From Streptomyces sp. cg36 (GTDB lineage Bacteria; Actinomycetota; Actinomycetes; Streptomycetales; Streptomycetaceae): a DNA stretch of 64,000 nt. Location of the stretch: the NCBI RefSeq assembly GCF_041080675.1, contig NZ_CP163520.1:868001-932000 (forward strand), given 5' to 3'. Made by a program: the position numbers and the translations under genes. The notes beneath the pieces are model-generated. The model had not been told where the DNA came from and did no database searches. It saw nothing but the letters and a program-made list of their open reading frames with translations. Positions 9,528 to 17,777 of the stretch are shown here, piece by piece. The stretch's first letter is position 1. Every line of letters begins with the position of its first letter.

Positions 9528-10205
9528 CTAGACCGGCTTGACGGCGGAGAGCGGGGTTACGCCCACCGTGTTGTCGCACTCGGCGAGCACCCCGTCGTCC
9601 AGGGCCGTCTGGTGATGTCCGGCGCCGGGCACACCGAGCACCATCGTGGGGTACGAGGCCGGGGTGGAGCCGGACGTGCAGTAGCCGTCGGCCTCGCCGG
9701 ACACCGGGACGAAGGTCAGCTTGGTCCAGGCGCGCGCCCCGGGTGCGAGCAGCACGGTGGTGGCGGTGCCGGTGTGATGGACCGTCAGGGGAACGTTCTT
9801 GTCGGGCGAACCGTTGCCCGCGCCCGCCACCGTGACGAAGCCGCGCACCGTGCAGGGGTGGGCGGAGGTGTTGGTGAACCCGACGACCGCCGCCCCGGTG
9901 CCGGTGCCCTGCGGGCGCTTGGCCGACTGGTGGGCCGGGGTCGCCTTGAGGTCCACGGCGCCGCACTTGGCGGGCGCGTGCCGGGCCTTGCCGCTGCCCG
10001 CCGACCCGGGCGTGGCCGTACCGGCGGGCGCCGGGGCGTGGGTGGCCGGGTCCTTGGTGTGCGGGGCGGCCGTGCTGCTCGGCACCACCGGCGCGGGGGC
10101 GGAGGGCCCCTTGCCGGTCGGGTCGCAGCCGACCACCAGCGTGCCCGCCGCGACCGCCAGCGCGGCCACCGCGATCGTGCGGCGCGTGTGTGTGAAGTCC
10201 ATCAT
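9528..10205 (-). CDS. DUF4232 lipoprotein
   Basis: A 225-residue exported protein. The signal segment ends in the lipobox LVVGC, followed by a Ala/Pro/Thr-rich linker (about 25-85) and a DUF4232 domain with the typical pattern VGFTNTSAHPCTVRGF and the paired Cys that likely form a disulfide. Function of the family is unknown; members are abundant surface or secreted proteins in streptomycetes. Two adjacent ATGs (10205 and 10202) follow a GGGGGGA ribosome binding site; the second has the better spacing. It converges with the sulfite-oxidase-like gene. Confidence 0.85.
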   Translation of the reverse strand: MMDFTHTRRTIAVAALAVAAGTLVVGCDPTGKGPSAPAPVVPSSTAAPHTKDPATHAPAPAGTATPGSAGSGKARHAPAKCGAVDLKATPAHQSAKRPQGTGTGAAVVGFTNTSAHPCTVRGFVTVAGAGNGSPDKNVPLTVHHTGTATTVLLAPGARAWTKLTFVPVSGEADGYCTSGSTPASYPTMVLGVPGAGHHQTALDDGVLAECDNTVGVTPLSAVKPV

Positions 10206-10333
10206 TCCCCCCGGGGCCACGGCCGGTCCGCACCGGCCCTCGCGGTACGACACACCTCCCGCCGGGACATCGGTTCGCGCGCCGGGGCCAGTGTGGCGCG
10301 ACCGTTACAGACCGCCGTGGCGCGGTCGCGCGG

Positions 10334-11638
10334 TCAGCGGAAGGCCGCCACCACCGCGCCCCACTGGGCGGTGGTCGTCCCCGTCGCCGCGCAGTCCCGG
10401 TCGTCCGGGGCGGTGCGGTACGCGGTGGAGAGCCGGTACGACGACAGCTTCAGCACGGGCAGCGTCCGCCACTCGGCCGAATGGCCGGCCGGGGTGCCGC
10501 TGTTGGTGCCGACGGCGGCGACCAGCAGGTCCCCCGGTGCGCAGCCGACCTGTCCGTCGCCGGTGCTGAAGGCGCTGCCACCCGCTTCCCCATGGGCGTA
10601 CGCGCCTCCCACCACCGTGCTGATCCCGCGGAACTCGTCGACCGCCACGTGGTACTTGCTCGCCCGTGGATACCCGACCCTGAGCGAGTCGGAGGTGGTG
10701 AGCGGGTGGACGTGGAAGCCCACCATCAGCAGGGTGCGGTGGCCATGCCCGTCGGTCGCCTCCCCCGCGTCGCGGAACTCGTCGCCCCGGGTGTCCGTCA
10801 CCCGCACGGGACCGGAACAGGCGCTGGTGAGCATGACGCTGACGACCAGCGCGTCGCCGCCCGTCACCGGCGAGGTGACCGGAAGGACGACGTCGGTGCC
10901 GGAGAGGATCTGCGCGTCGGCGGCGGGTCTGCCCACCCACGCGGGGCGCGCCCGCACGGGCCGCGCCGCCGTGCCGCCGCCCGGTGGTACGGCCGCGGGG
11001 TCCGAGCCCTTGGCGCTCGGGGCGCAGGGCTCCGCCGGGCCGGGCCGTCCGCTGCCGTGCGCCCGGCCCGGCGCCCCGATCAGCCCGAGCACCGCGCCCG
11101 CCCCGAGGAGCACGCCGAGCACCAACGTGGCGCCATGGGTGAGCAGTCGGCGCCGCCGGTGGGCCGGCCGCCCACGGCCCGGCACCGGAGCCACGGCCCC
11201 GGTGTGCTCCTCGGCCGTCCGTGGTTCCGCCTCGGGCGGGTCGGCCGCCGCCCGTGCGCCCGGTTCCCCGGACCGTTCGCCCCCGCGGCCGTCCGCCGGG
11301 TCCGCTGCCGCGCCTTGGTCGCTGCGTTTGACCGAATCCAGCCGGATCCGGGTCCACGCGTCCTTCCAGCGCGGCAGTTCACCCTCCGCCACACCGAACG
11401 CCCGCAGCAGTGCCAGCACCCGCTCCCAGGGCGGCGGCGCGGGGCGCTCCTCGTTCAGGGCGTGCGCGATCGTCGTCCTCGGCAGCCCGCTGCGCCGCTG
11501 CAACTCGCGCAGGGACAGGCTCTCCACCGCCTTGATGGCCCGCAGCGCCGCCACGAGCTCGGTGGCGGTGCCGAGTGTCTCCGGATCGGGCAGACCACTG
11601 TCGTCCGGTGTCGGCCCTTCCCTCTCCATGCTGGTCAT
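10334..11638 (-). CDS. membrane-anchored XRE-type HTH protein
   Basis: A 434-residue protein with an unusual arrangement: an N-terminal helix-turn-helix (about 20-80, motif LSLRELQRRSGLPRTTIAHAL), a charged linker, one membrane helix (GATLVLGVLLGAGAVLGLIG, about residue 185-205) and a Cys-containing external domain of about 200 residues. The layout suggests that an outside signal is passed to DNA binding in the cytoplasm. GGGGGAG before the ATG at 11638 is a good ribosome binding site and fixes the start; the longer frame upstream is Arg-rich and unlikely. The external domain has no recognised family. Its target genes are unknown. Confidence 0.82.
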   Translation of the reverse strand: MTSMEREGPTPDDSGLPDPETLGTATELVAALRAIKAVESLSLRELQRRSGLPRTTIAHALNEERPAPPPWERVLALLRAFGVAEGELPRWKDAWTRIRLDSVKRSDQGAAADPADGRGGERSGEPGARAAADPPEAEPRTAEEHTGAVAPVPGRGRPAHRRRRLLTHGATLVLGVLLGAGAVLGLIGAPGRAHGSGRPGPAEPCAPSAKGSDPAAVPPGGGTAARPVRARPAWVGRPAADAQILSGTDVVLPVTSPVTGGDALVVSVMLTSACSGPVRVTDTRGDEFRDAGEATDGHGHRTLLMVGFHVHPLTTSDSLRVGYPRASKYHVAVDEFRGISTVVGGAYAHGEAGGSAFSTGDGQVGCAPGDLLVAAVGTNSGTPAGHSAEWRTLPVLKLSSYRLSTAYRTAPDDRDCAATGTTTAQWGAVVAAFR

Positions 11639-11870
11639 GACTCCCCCATAAGTCCGTTCCCCCGCGGCCGGATTCGACCTGCCGGGCGGCCGGATCGTAC
11701 GCCTCGGCCACCCGCCCCGCCTATGGATCAATCAGCCATGAGCGCAGCTCCGGGCCGTTCCCGGGCCTTGGGCGAGCCCTCGGGGACGCCCGGGGCGACA
11801 CGGTGTTCACCCACGGGAAGGAGCATGATCGCAAGTACAGATCCGCACCTCTCACCCTTGGAGGCCGACC

Positions 11871-12929
11871 GTGCCGTTCCATCCCGAAAGTCTCGCCGTC
11901 CCGCTCGTCCAGGCCCCCATGGCGGGCGGCGCCTCCACCCCCGAACTGGCCGCCGCCGTCGGCGAGTCGGGGGCGCTCGGCTTCCTGGCCGCCGGGTACC
12001 GCACGGCACGGGACGTGCGCGAGCAGATCGCCCGCACCCGTGAACTCACCGCGCGCCCCTTCGGCGTCAACCTCTTCGTACCGGCGCCGCCCGCGCCGTC
12101 CGTGGCCGAGGCGGTGGCCGCGTACCGCGAGGAGCTCCTGGCGGACGCCGAGGCGTACGGCATCACCCTGCCCGAGCCGGTCGACGGGGCCGACGACGAC
12201 GAGTGGGGCGACAAGCTGGACGTGCTCACGCGCGAGCCGGTGCCGGTCGTCTCCTTCACCTTCGGGCTGCCCGCCGCCGCCGAGGCCGAGGCGCTGCACC
12301 GCGCGGGCAGCCATCTCGTGGGGACGGTCACCACGGTGGACGAGGCCGTGGCCGCCGAGGCGGCGGGGATGGACGCGCTGTGCGTCCAGGGTCCGGACGC
12401 GGGCGGCCACCGCGGCACGTACGACGCCGGGGCCCGGCCGCAGGAGGTGCCGCTGCTGGAGCTGCTGGCGGCGGTACGGGAGCGGACCGGGCTCCCGCTG
12501 ATCGCCGCGGGCGGCCTGGGCACGGGCGAGGACATCGCCGCGGTCCTCACCTCGGGCGCCGTCGCCGCGCAGCTGGGCACGCTGTATCTGCGGACGGACG
12601 AGTCGGGCGCCTCGCGGACGCACAAGGACGCCCTGGCCGATCCCCGTTTCACGGAGACGGTGGTGACCCGGGCGTTCTCGGGCCGCCCCGCGCGGGGGCT
12701 GCGCAACCGTTTCATCGACGCGCACGACGCGCACGCGCCCGTCGCGTACCCGCAGGTGCACCACCTGACCAAGGGGCTGCGGGCCGCCGCCGCCCAGCGC
12801 GGGGACGCCGAGCGGCTCCATCTGTGGGCGGGCCGGCGCCACCGCCTCGCCCCGGCCGTACCGGCCGCCGAGCTCACCCGCGACCTGTGGTCCCGCACCC
12901 GCGCGGCCCTGCCGCCCGCCGCCCGGTGA
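11871..12929 (+). CDS. nitronate monooxygenase / FMN-dependent 2-nitropropane dioxygenase family
   Basis: A 352-residue TIM-barrel flavoprotein. The N-terminal APMAGG motif, the central VQGPDAGGHRG segment with the expected catalytic His and the phosphate-binding loop IAAGGLGTGEDIAA are typical of nitronate monooxygenases, which oxidise alkyl nitronates such as propionate-3-nitronate with FMN and O2. The GTG at 11871 follows TTGGAGG at the right spacing. It is divergent from the HTH membrane protein and ends 11 bp before the promoter of the ABC operon. FabK-like enoyl reductases share this fold, but the His favours a nitronate oxidase. Confidence 0.88.
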   Translation: MPFHPESLAVPLVQAPMAGGASTPELAAAVGESGALGFLAAGYRTARDVREQIARTRELTARPFGVNLFVPAPPAPSVAEAVAAYREELLADAEAYGITLPEPVDGADDDEWGDKLDVLTREPVPVVSFTFGLPAAAEAEALHRAGSHLVGTVTTVDEAVAAEAAGMDALCVQGPDAGGHRGTYDAGARPQEVPLLELLAAVRERTGLPLIAAGGLGTGEDIAAVLTSGAVAAQLGTLYLRTDESGASRTHKDALADPRFTETVVTRAFSGRPARGLRNRFIDAHDAHAPVAYPQVHHLTKGLRAAAAQRGDAERLHLWAGRRHRLAPAVPAAELTRDLWSRTRAALPPAAR

Positions 12930-12939
12930 CGGGGGGCGT

Positions 12940-12968
12940 TTGACACGTCCTCGCCAGAGCACCATGAT
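12940..12968 (+). promoter_or_regulatory. sigma-70-type promoter of the ABC exporter operon
   Basis: TTGACA (12940-12945) and CATGAT (12963-12968) are separated by 17 bp, the ideal distance for a housekeeping promoter. The -10 box lies inside the left arm of the palindrome at 12962-12995, so a bound repressor would block polymerase. The gene starts at 13009, about 35 bp after the expected start of transcription. Confidence 0.65.
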
Positions 12969-12995
12969 TCCACTAGTTGACTAGTGGAATCATGG
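12962..12995. promoter_or_regulatory. 34-bp palindromic operator, likely for the YtrA-type regulator
   Basis: The arm CCATGATTCCACTAG (12962-12976) is repeated in perfect inverted form at 12981-12995, with TTGA between. It overlaps the -10 box and ends before the AAAGGGGGG ribosome binding site of the ABC ATPase gene. The GntR/YtrA gene that closes this locus is the natural candidate to bind it, since YtrA regulators usually repress their own ABC genes. This assignment is inferred from position and symmetry. Confidence 0.75.
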
Positions 12996-13008
12996 AAAGG
13001 GGGGACGC

Positions 13009-13953
13009 GTGCGAGGCACGGACGATCACGGAGCCGCCGACGCCCGGTGGGCCCTGGAAGCCCGCGGGCTGGGGAAGAGGTACCGGCGCGGCTGGGCCCT
13101 CAAGGACTGCACGGTCCGGATTCCGGCCGGCCGCATCTGCGGCCTGGTCGGCCCCAACGGGGCGGGCAAGAGCACCCTGCTCAACCTGGCGACCCGGCTC
13201 ACCGAGGCGACCGAGGGCGAGCTGCGGATCTTCGGAGTGCCGGCCGACGACCCGGCCGCGATGCCCCGGTACGCGTATCTCGACCAGGACAAGCCGCTGT
13301 TCAAGCGGTTCACGGTGGCCGAGACCCTGCGGCTCGGCCAGGAGCTCAACCCGGACTGGGACCAGGAGGCGGCCGAGCGCATCGTCGTCTCGGGCGGCCT
13401 GCCGCTGGACGCCCGGATCGACAGCCTCTCGGGCGGCCAGCGCACCCGCGCGGCCTTCGCCCTGGCCTTCGGCAAACGGCCCGACCTGCTGCTCCTGGAC
13501 GAGCCGATGGCCGACCTCGACCCGCTGGCGCGCGACGAGATGAGCTCCCTGCTGATGTCCGAGGCCGCCGAGCGCGGCACCACCGTGCTGATGTCCTCCC
13601 ATCTGCTCAGCGACCTTGAGCACATGTGCGACTACCTGCTCGTACTGGCCGGGGGCCGGGTCCGGATGGCCGGGGAGGCCGAGGAACTGGTGCCCATGCA
13701 CACCCTGGTCACCGGTGTCACCGAGGACGGGCTGCTGCCCGCCGCGCTCGCCACCCACACCGTGGTCGACGTCCGCACCGCGGGACGCCAGTTCACCGCG
13801 ATGGTCCGCACCGAGGGCCCGCTGGCCGCCGGCTGGCAGCTCGCGGAGCCCAGCATGGAGGAAGTCCTGCTCGCCTATCTGCGCAACCCCAAGGCGCCCG
13901 CGCTGCTGTCGCCGTCCGCCGTCCCCGGGCACCGAGAGGAGTACGCCGCGTGA
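13009..13953 (+). CDS. ABC transporter ATP-binding protein
   Basis: A 314-residue ABC ATPase with Walker A GPNGAGKST (near residue 48), the signature LSGGQRTR, Walker B LLLLDEPMADLDP and the switch His (MSSHLLSDLE). The C-terminal extension after residue 220 is typical of ATPases with YtrB/BcrA-like exporters. The GTG at 13009 has AAAGGGGGG upstream. The stop overlaps the permease start by 4 bp (GTGA). Together with the permease and the YtrA-type regulator it forms a classic actinobacterial three-gene unit, often induced by cell-envelope-active peptides. The substrate is unknown. Confidence 0.93.
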   Translation: MRGTDDHGAADARWALEARGLGKRYRRGWALKDCTVRIPAGRICGLVGPNGAGKSTLLNLATRLTEATEGELRIFGVPADDPAAMPRYAYLDQDKPLFKRFTVAETLRLGQELNPDWDQEAAERIVVSGGLPLDARIDSLSGGQRTRAAFALAFGKRPDLLLLDEPMADLDPLARDEMSSLLMSEAAERGTTVLMSSHLLSDLEHMCDYLLVLAGGRVRMAGEAEELVPMHTLVTGVTEDGLLPAALATHTVVDVRTAGRQFTAMVRTEGPLAAGWQLAEPSMEEVLLAYLRNPKAPALLSPSAVPGHREEYAA

Positions 13954-14918
13954 GCACGCTGACCCGCCCCGCCGCCCGGCGCGACCCGGCCCGCACCAAG
14001 CCCCGGCGGCTGCGCGGTCTGGCCTGGCTGATGTTCCGTCAGCACCGCGTCGCGTTCGCCCTGTGCGCCGCCGCGACGGTGCTCGGCACGGCCTATCTCG
14101 CCTATGAGCGCGGCGCGTTCCTCGACACCCTGAACGGGGCGACCCCCTCGACGGTCGACGACGCGCTGCGCAGCCGGCTGGAGAACCGGTTCGACGACGC
14201 CGTCTCCTACCTGGCGTACCTGCCCATCCTCTTCGGGGCGTTCTTCGGCGCCCCGCTGATCGCCTCCGACCGCGAGCAGGGCACCGCACGCCTGGTCACC
14301 ACCCAGTCGGTGCCCCGGATGCGCTGGCTGCTGGCGAAGCTCGGCTTCGCCCTCGGCCTGGTGGCGGTCACCACGGGAACGCTCAGCGCGGTGCTGAGCT
14401 GGTACTGGAGCTCGGCGCACCCGTTCCTCACCCAGGGCTGGCTCGACGGCGACTCGTTCACCGCCGCGGGCCCGGTCCTGGCGGCCATGACCCTGTTCCT
14501 GACGACGCTGGGCATCGCCATCGGCACCCTGGTGCGGCGCGCGGCGACCGCCATGACGCTCACCTTCGTCGCGTCGGGCGCCTTCCTGCTCCTCTTCGAC
14601 TACCTGAAGCCCCGGCTCGCCACCCCGCACCGGATGGCGTTCCCCCTCGACACCGACCCCCCGGCCGCGCTCTCCCACGTCTACCAGGTCGACCAGTGGG
14701 TCGGCACGGCGTCCGGCAAGGTCTACGGGTACGGCACCTGCGTCCACTCCGACATGAAGGAGTGCCGCGCCCGCCTCGGGATCGTCAACTCGGTCTGGGA
14801 CTACTTCACTTACGACCAGCGGGCCCCCATGCAGTGGACCGCCGCGGGGCTGCTGCTCGGCGGCACCGCCGTCCTGGTCGCCCTGATCGTGTGGCGGGCC
14901 CGCCGCCGCGCCTTCTGA
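13950..14918 (+). CDS. ABC transporter permease
   Basis: A 322-residue integral membrane protein with about six hydrophobic helices (for example near residues 25-45, 85-105, 135-155, 170-190, 200-215 and a last one at 300-318). The motif DREQGTARLVTTQSVPR after the second helix is typical of ABC-2 type permeases. It has a large external loop between helices five and six containing two Cys. Translation is coupled to the ATPase gene by a GTGA overlap. A perfect hairpin follows 12 bp after the stop. Confidence 0.9.
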   Translation: MSTLTRPAARRDPARTKPRRLRGLAWLMFRQHRVAFALCAAATVLGTAYLAYERGAFLDTLNGATPSTVDDALRSRLENRFDDAVSYLAYLPILFGAFFGAPLIASDREQGTARLVTTQSVPRMRWLLAKLGFALGLVAVTTGTLSAVLSWYWSSAHPFLTQGWLDGDSFTAAGPVLAAMTLFLTTLGIAIGTLVRRAATAMTLTFVASGAFLLLFDYLKPRLATPHRMAFPLDTDPPAALSHVYQVDQWVGTASGKVYGYGTCVHSDMKECRARLGIVNSVWDYFTYDQRAPMQWTAAGLLLGGTAVLVALIVWRARRRAF

Positions 14919-14929
14919 GCGGGCACGAC

Positions 14930-14968
14930 GCCCGGGCCCGCGCCGGGGAATGCGGCGCGGGCCCGGGC
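14930..14968 (+). terminator. hairpin terminator after the ABC permease
   Basis: GCCCGGGCCCGCGCC (14930-14944) pairs perfectly with 14954-14968 around a 9-nt loop. It lies 12 bp after the permease stop and before the regulator gene, so the regulator may be partly uncoupled from the ABC genes. No T-tract follows, as is usual in this GC range. Confidence 0.65.
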
Positions 14969-15024
14969 ACGTACCGGCATAGGCTGTGCACACACCGTAC
15001 GCGGGACGAAGGGAGGCAGACGCC

Positions 15025-15429
15025 GTGGTCGTGTTCCGCATAGACCGCCGTGGCGGTCTGCCCGCCTACCTCCAGATCGTCCAGCAGGTGGAGCAGGCGC
15101 TGCAGATGGGCGCTCTGGCCGAGGGCGACCGGCTGCCTACCGCCGCCCAGGTCGCCGCCACCACCAAGGTCAACCCCAACACCACCCTCAAGGCGTACCG
15201 GGAGCTGGAGCGCGCCGGTCTGGTGGAAGTGCGCCAGGGCGCGGGCACGTTCATCACCCGCTCGCTGGCCACCCCGCAGACCGCGCCGGAGTCTCCGCTG
15301 CGGGGGCGGCTCGGTGAGTGGATGCGCGAGGCCCGTGCGGCCGGGCTGACCGAGCACGACGTGTCGACGCTGTTCACGGCGCTGCTGGCGGAGACGTTCC
15401 AGCCGTCCGAACCGACACCAGCGCCCTGA
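15025..15429 (+). CDS. GntR-family regulator, YtrA subgroup
   Basis: A 134-residue repressor-like protein. The winged-helix domain (about 5-75) contains GDRLPTAAQVAATTKVNPNTTLKAYRELERAGLV, split here only in my reading of the motif GDRLPT then VNPNTTLKAY, and the short C-terminal helices are of YtrA type. The GTG at 15025 follows GGGAGG. No copy of the 34-bp palindrome lies in front of this gene, so it probably controls the upstream ABC promoter rather than itself. It is followed by a bidirectional hairpin. Confidence 0.9.
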   Translation: MVVFRIDRRGGLPAYLQIVQQVEQALQMGALAEGDRLPTAAQVAATTKVNPNTTLKAYRELERAGLVEVRQGAGTFITRSLATPQTAPESPLRGRLGEWMREARAAGLTEHDVSTLFTALLAETFQPSEPTPAP

Positions 15430-15440
15430 GCACCGCCGCC

Positions 15441-15473
15441 CGAGCCCGCCCGGTCAACCGCCGGGCGGGCTCG
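15441..15473. terminator. bidirectional terminator between GntR and DEAD-box genes
   Basis: CGAGCCCGCCCGG (15441-15453) pairs perfectly with 15461-15473 across a 7-nt loop. It fills the gap between two converging genes (stops at 15429 and 15478) and can end transcripts from both sides. Confidence 0.75.
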
Positions 15474-15477
15474 CGCG

Positions 15478-16965
15478 CTACGCGGAGCGCCGCACCCGGG
15501 CCGCCTTGCGGGCCTCGGCGAGGCGGGCGGCCTCGGTGGTGCGGCGGGATCCACCGGAGCGGCCGGGCCGGCCCGGCGTGGTGCCGATGCCCCGGAAGGG
15601 CGCGTTGCCGCTCTTGGGGCGCTCGGCCGCCGGGGCGCCGCCGACCGGGACGCCCGACGGGGTGCGGGCACCGGTGATCCGGCTCAGCGCCGCCTCCCCG
15701 GAGCGCACCTGGGTGATCTGCGGCCGGATGCCCGCGTCCGCCATCAGCCGGCTCACGTCGCGGCGCTGACCGGGGGTGACCAGGGTGACGACGCTGCCGG
15801 ACTCCCCGGCGCGCGCGGTACGGCCGCCCCGGTGCAGATAGTCCTTGTGGTCGCTGGGCGGGTCGACGTTGACCACCAGGTCGAGGTCGTCGATGTGGAT
15901 GCCCCGGGCCGCCACGTTGGTCGCCACCAACGTGGTGACGTGGCCTTCCTTGAACTGGGCGAGCGTGCGGGTGCGCTGCGGCTGCGACTTCCCGCCGTGC
16001 AGCGCGGCGGCCCGCACCCCGCTGCCCATCAGGTGCTTGGTGAACTGGTCCACCGCGTGCTTGGTGTCCAGGAACATGATCACCCGGCCCTCGCGGGCGG
16101 CGATCTCGGTGGCGGTGGCGTACTTGTCGGCGCCGTGCACCTGGAGCAGGTGGTGTTCCATGGTGGTGACCGCGGCGGCCGACGGGTCGACCGAGTGCAC
16201 GACCGGGTCGTGCAGATAGCGCCGCACCAAAAGGTCCACGTTGCGGTCCAGGGTGGCCGAGAACAGCATCCGCTGCCCGTCCGGGCGCACCAGGTCGAGC
16301 AGCTCGGTGACCTGCGGCATGAAGCCCATGTCGGCCATCTGGTCGGCCTCGTCCAGGACCGTGACGGCCACCTGGTCGAGCTTGCAGTCGCGCCGCTCCA
16401 CCAGGTCCTTCAGCCGGCCCGGCGTGGCCACGACGACCTCGGCGCCGGAGCGCAGCGCCTTGGCCTGTCGGCCGATCGACATGCCGCCGACGACGCTGGC
16501 GACGCGCAGCCGCAGCGACCGGGCGTACGGGGTGAGCGCGTCGGTGACCTGCTGGGCCAGCTCCCGGGTGGGGACGAGGACCAGGGCCAGCGGCTGCTTG
16601 GAGTCGGCGCGCTTGCCGGCGGTACGGGCGAGCAGGGCGAGGCCGAAGGCGAGGGTCTTGCCGGAGCCGGTGCGCCCGCGCCCCAGGACGTCGCGGCCCG
16701 CGAGCGAGTTCGGCAGGGTGGCCGCCTGGATGGGGAACGGCTGCTCCATGCCGAGGCCGGTGAGCGTGGTGAGGAGCTCGGCGGGCATGTCCAGGTCGGC
16801 GAACGCCTCGACGGGCGGCAGGGCCGGGGTGACGGTGGCGGGCAGGGCGAATTCGCCCTTCTGGGCGGCGGGACGGCGGGGGCGCGTGCCCCGGTCGTGC
16901 CCGGCGGAGCCGCCGCCCTTGCGGGCGCCGAACGAGCCGCCGTTCGTGCGGGCTGACCGGTTCAT
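15478..16965 (-). CDS. DEAD-box RNA helicase
   Basis: A 495-residue ATP-dependent RNA helicase. Motif I RTGSGKT, Ia PTRELA, Ib TPGRL, motif II DEAD, motif III SAT and motif VI (HRGGRTARAG, with G in place of the common I) are all present. The basic N-terminus (about 1-50) and C-terminal tail are disordered. GGAAGG before the ATG at 16965 sets the start. It lies downstream of a cold-shock gene on the same strand, though a strong hairpin separates the two; both products remodel RNA in the cold. RhlE-type helicases are the closest relatives. Confidence 0.93.
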   Translation of the reverse strand: MNRSARTNGGSFGARKGGGSAGHDRGTRPRRPAAQKGEFALPATVTPALPPVEAFADLDMPAELLTTLTGLGMEQPFPIQAATLPNSLAGRDVLGRGRTGSGKTLAFGLALLARTAGKRADSKQPLALVLVPTRELAQQVTDALTPYARSLRLRVASVVGGMSIGRQAKALRSGAEVVVATPGRLKDLVERRDCKLDQVAVTVLDEADQMADMGFMPQVTELLDLVRPDGQRMLFSATLDRNVDLLVRRYLHDPVVHSVDPSAAAVTTMEHHLLQVHGADKYATATEIAAREGRVIMFLDTKHAVDQFTKHLMGSGVRAAALHGGKSQPQRTRTLAQFKEGHVTTLVATNVAARGIHIDDLDLVVNVDPPSDHKDYLHRGGRTARAGESGSVVTLVTPGQRRDVSRLMADAGIRPQITQVRSGEAALSRITGARTPSGVPVGGAPAAERPKSGNAPFRGIGTTPGRPGRSGGSRRTTEAARLAEARKAARVRRSA

Positions 16966-17140
16966 GGAGAACCTTCCTCGATATGGCACGCATCGAGGAA
17001 TTCGCGGCAGGATTCGCTGCCCTGGAATCGCAAGAACGAGCCGGAAGTAAAAACGAAAATAAATTCGGTGGGCGGTGGGGCAACCATTCGGTGCCGGGCC
17101 GCGGAATTCCTTCGCACGCGGCGGCCCACAGACAGCAACG

Positions 17141-17175
17141 AGCTGGGGCCCGTACACAAGGTGCGGGCCCCAGCT
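17141..17175 (-). terminator. terminator after the cold-shock gene
   Basis: AGCTGGGGCCCG (17141-17152) pairs perfectly with 17164-17175 across an 11-nt loop. It lies 25 bp after the csp stop on the minus strand and would largely separate csp from the helicase gene. Confidence 0.75.
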
Positions 17176-17200
17176 GCGTCAAACCTGTGCCTCAGTGGCT

Positions 17201-17404
17201 TCAGGCGGGGGTGATGTTCTCCGCCTGCGGGCCCTTCTGGCCCTGCGTGACGTCGAAGTTCACCTTCTGGCCCTCCTGGAGCTCACGGAAGCCCTGGGCG
17301 GCGATGTTGGAGTAGTGGGCGAAGACGTCCGGGCCGCCGCCGTCCTGCTCGATGAAGCCGAAGCCCTTTTCCGAGTTGAACCACTTCACGGTGCCAGTAG
17401 CCAT
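17201..17404 (-). CDS. csp: cold-shock protein (CspA family)
   Basis: A 67-residue single cold-shock domain, the usual full length. The RNA-binding motifs [12 protein letters not shown] and VFAHYSNI are intact, and the end [12 protein letters not shown] is standard. It binds single-stranded RNA and DNA and opens RNA structure. AAGGAG sits 9 bp before the ATG at 17404. The upstream region is long and unusually AT-rich for this genome, as expected for a structured 5' leader. Confidence 0.96.
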   Translation of the reverse strand: MATGTVKWFNSEKGFGFIEQDGGGPDVFAHYSNIAAQGFRELQEGQKVNFDVTQGQKGPQAENITPA

Positions 17405-17777
17405 GTCATATCTCCTTCGGGGCAGTGCCCTGGGGCCCGCACTGTGCGAACCCCGGCGTCGCCGTGATGATTGCCCCGTCCGGAACGATGTCCGGAAATA
17501 CAAAAATGCCCGGCGGGGTTAGCCCACCAAGGCACTTGAAGTCTTTGGGAACCACAACTGCAACTGGGATCAACAGTAGCACGGCAGGCGCGCCCCGTAC
17601 AGCAAATGTCGACCCTTTCCGGGACCCGCCCCCGCTCGCCGTCCACATTGTGAATATTCCCGCGCCATGGCAACAGATATTTGCTTACGTAAAGCATACT
17701 GCCGGGTAACGCGAGGTGGCGTCCGCGTGCGGTGCGGCTTCCCCGGGGCGCCGCCGCGCCTGTGCCAGAGTGTGGCC
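17405..17777. other. intergenic region, leader of csp and promoter of the GH16-like gene
   Basis: This 373-bp stretch has no convincing gene. Its lower GC (for example around 17460-17700) fits a csp promoter and long untranslated leader on the minus strand. A palindrome TGCTT-ACGTA-AAGCA lies at 17682-17696. Short open frames here have poor third-position GC and no ribosome binding site. Confidence 0.5.
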
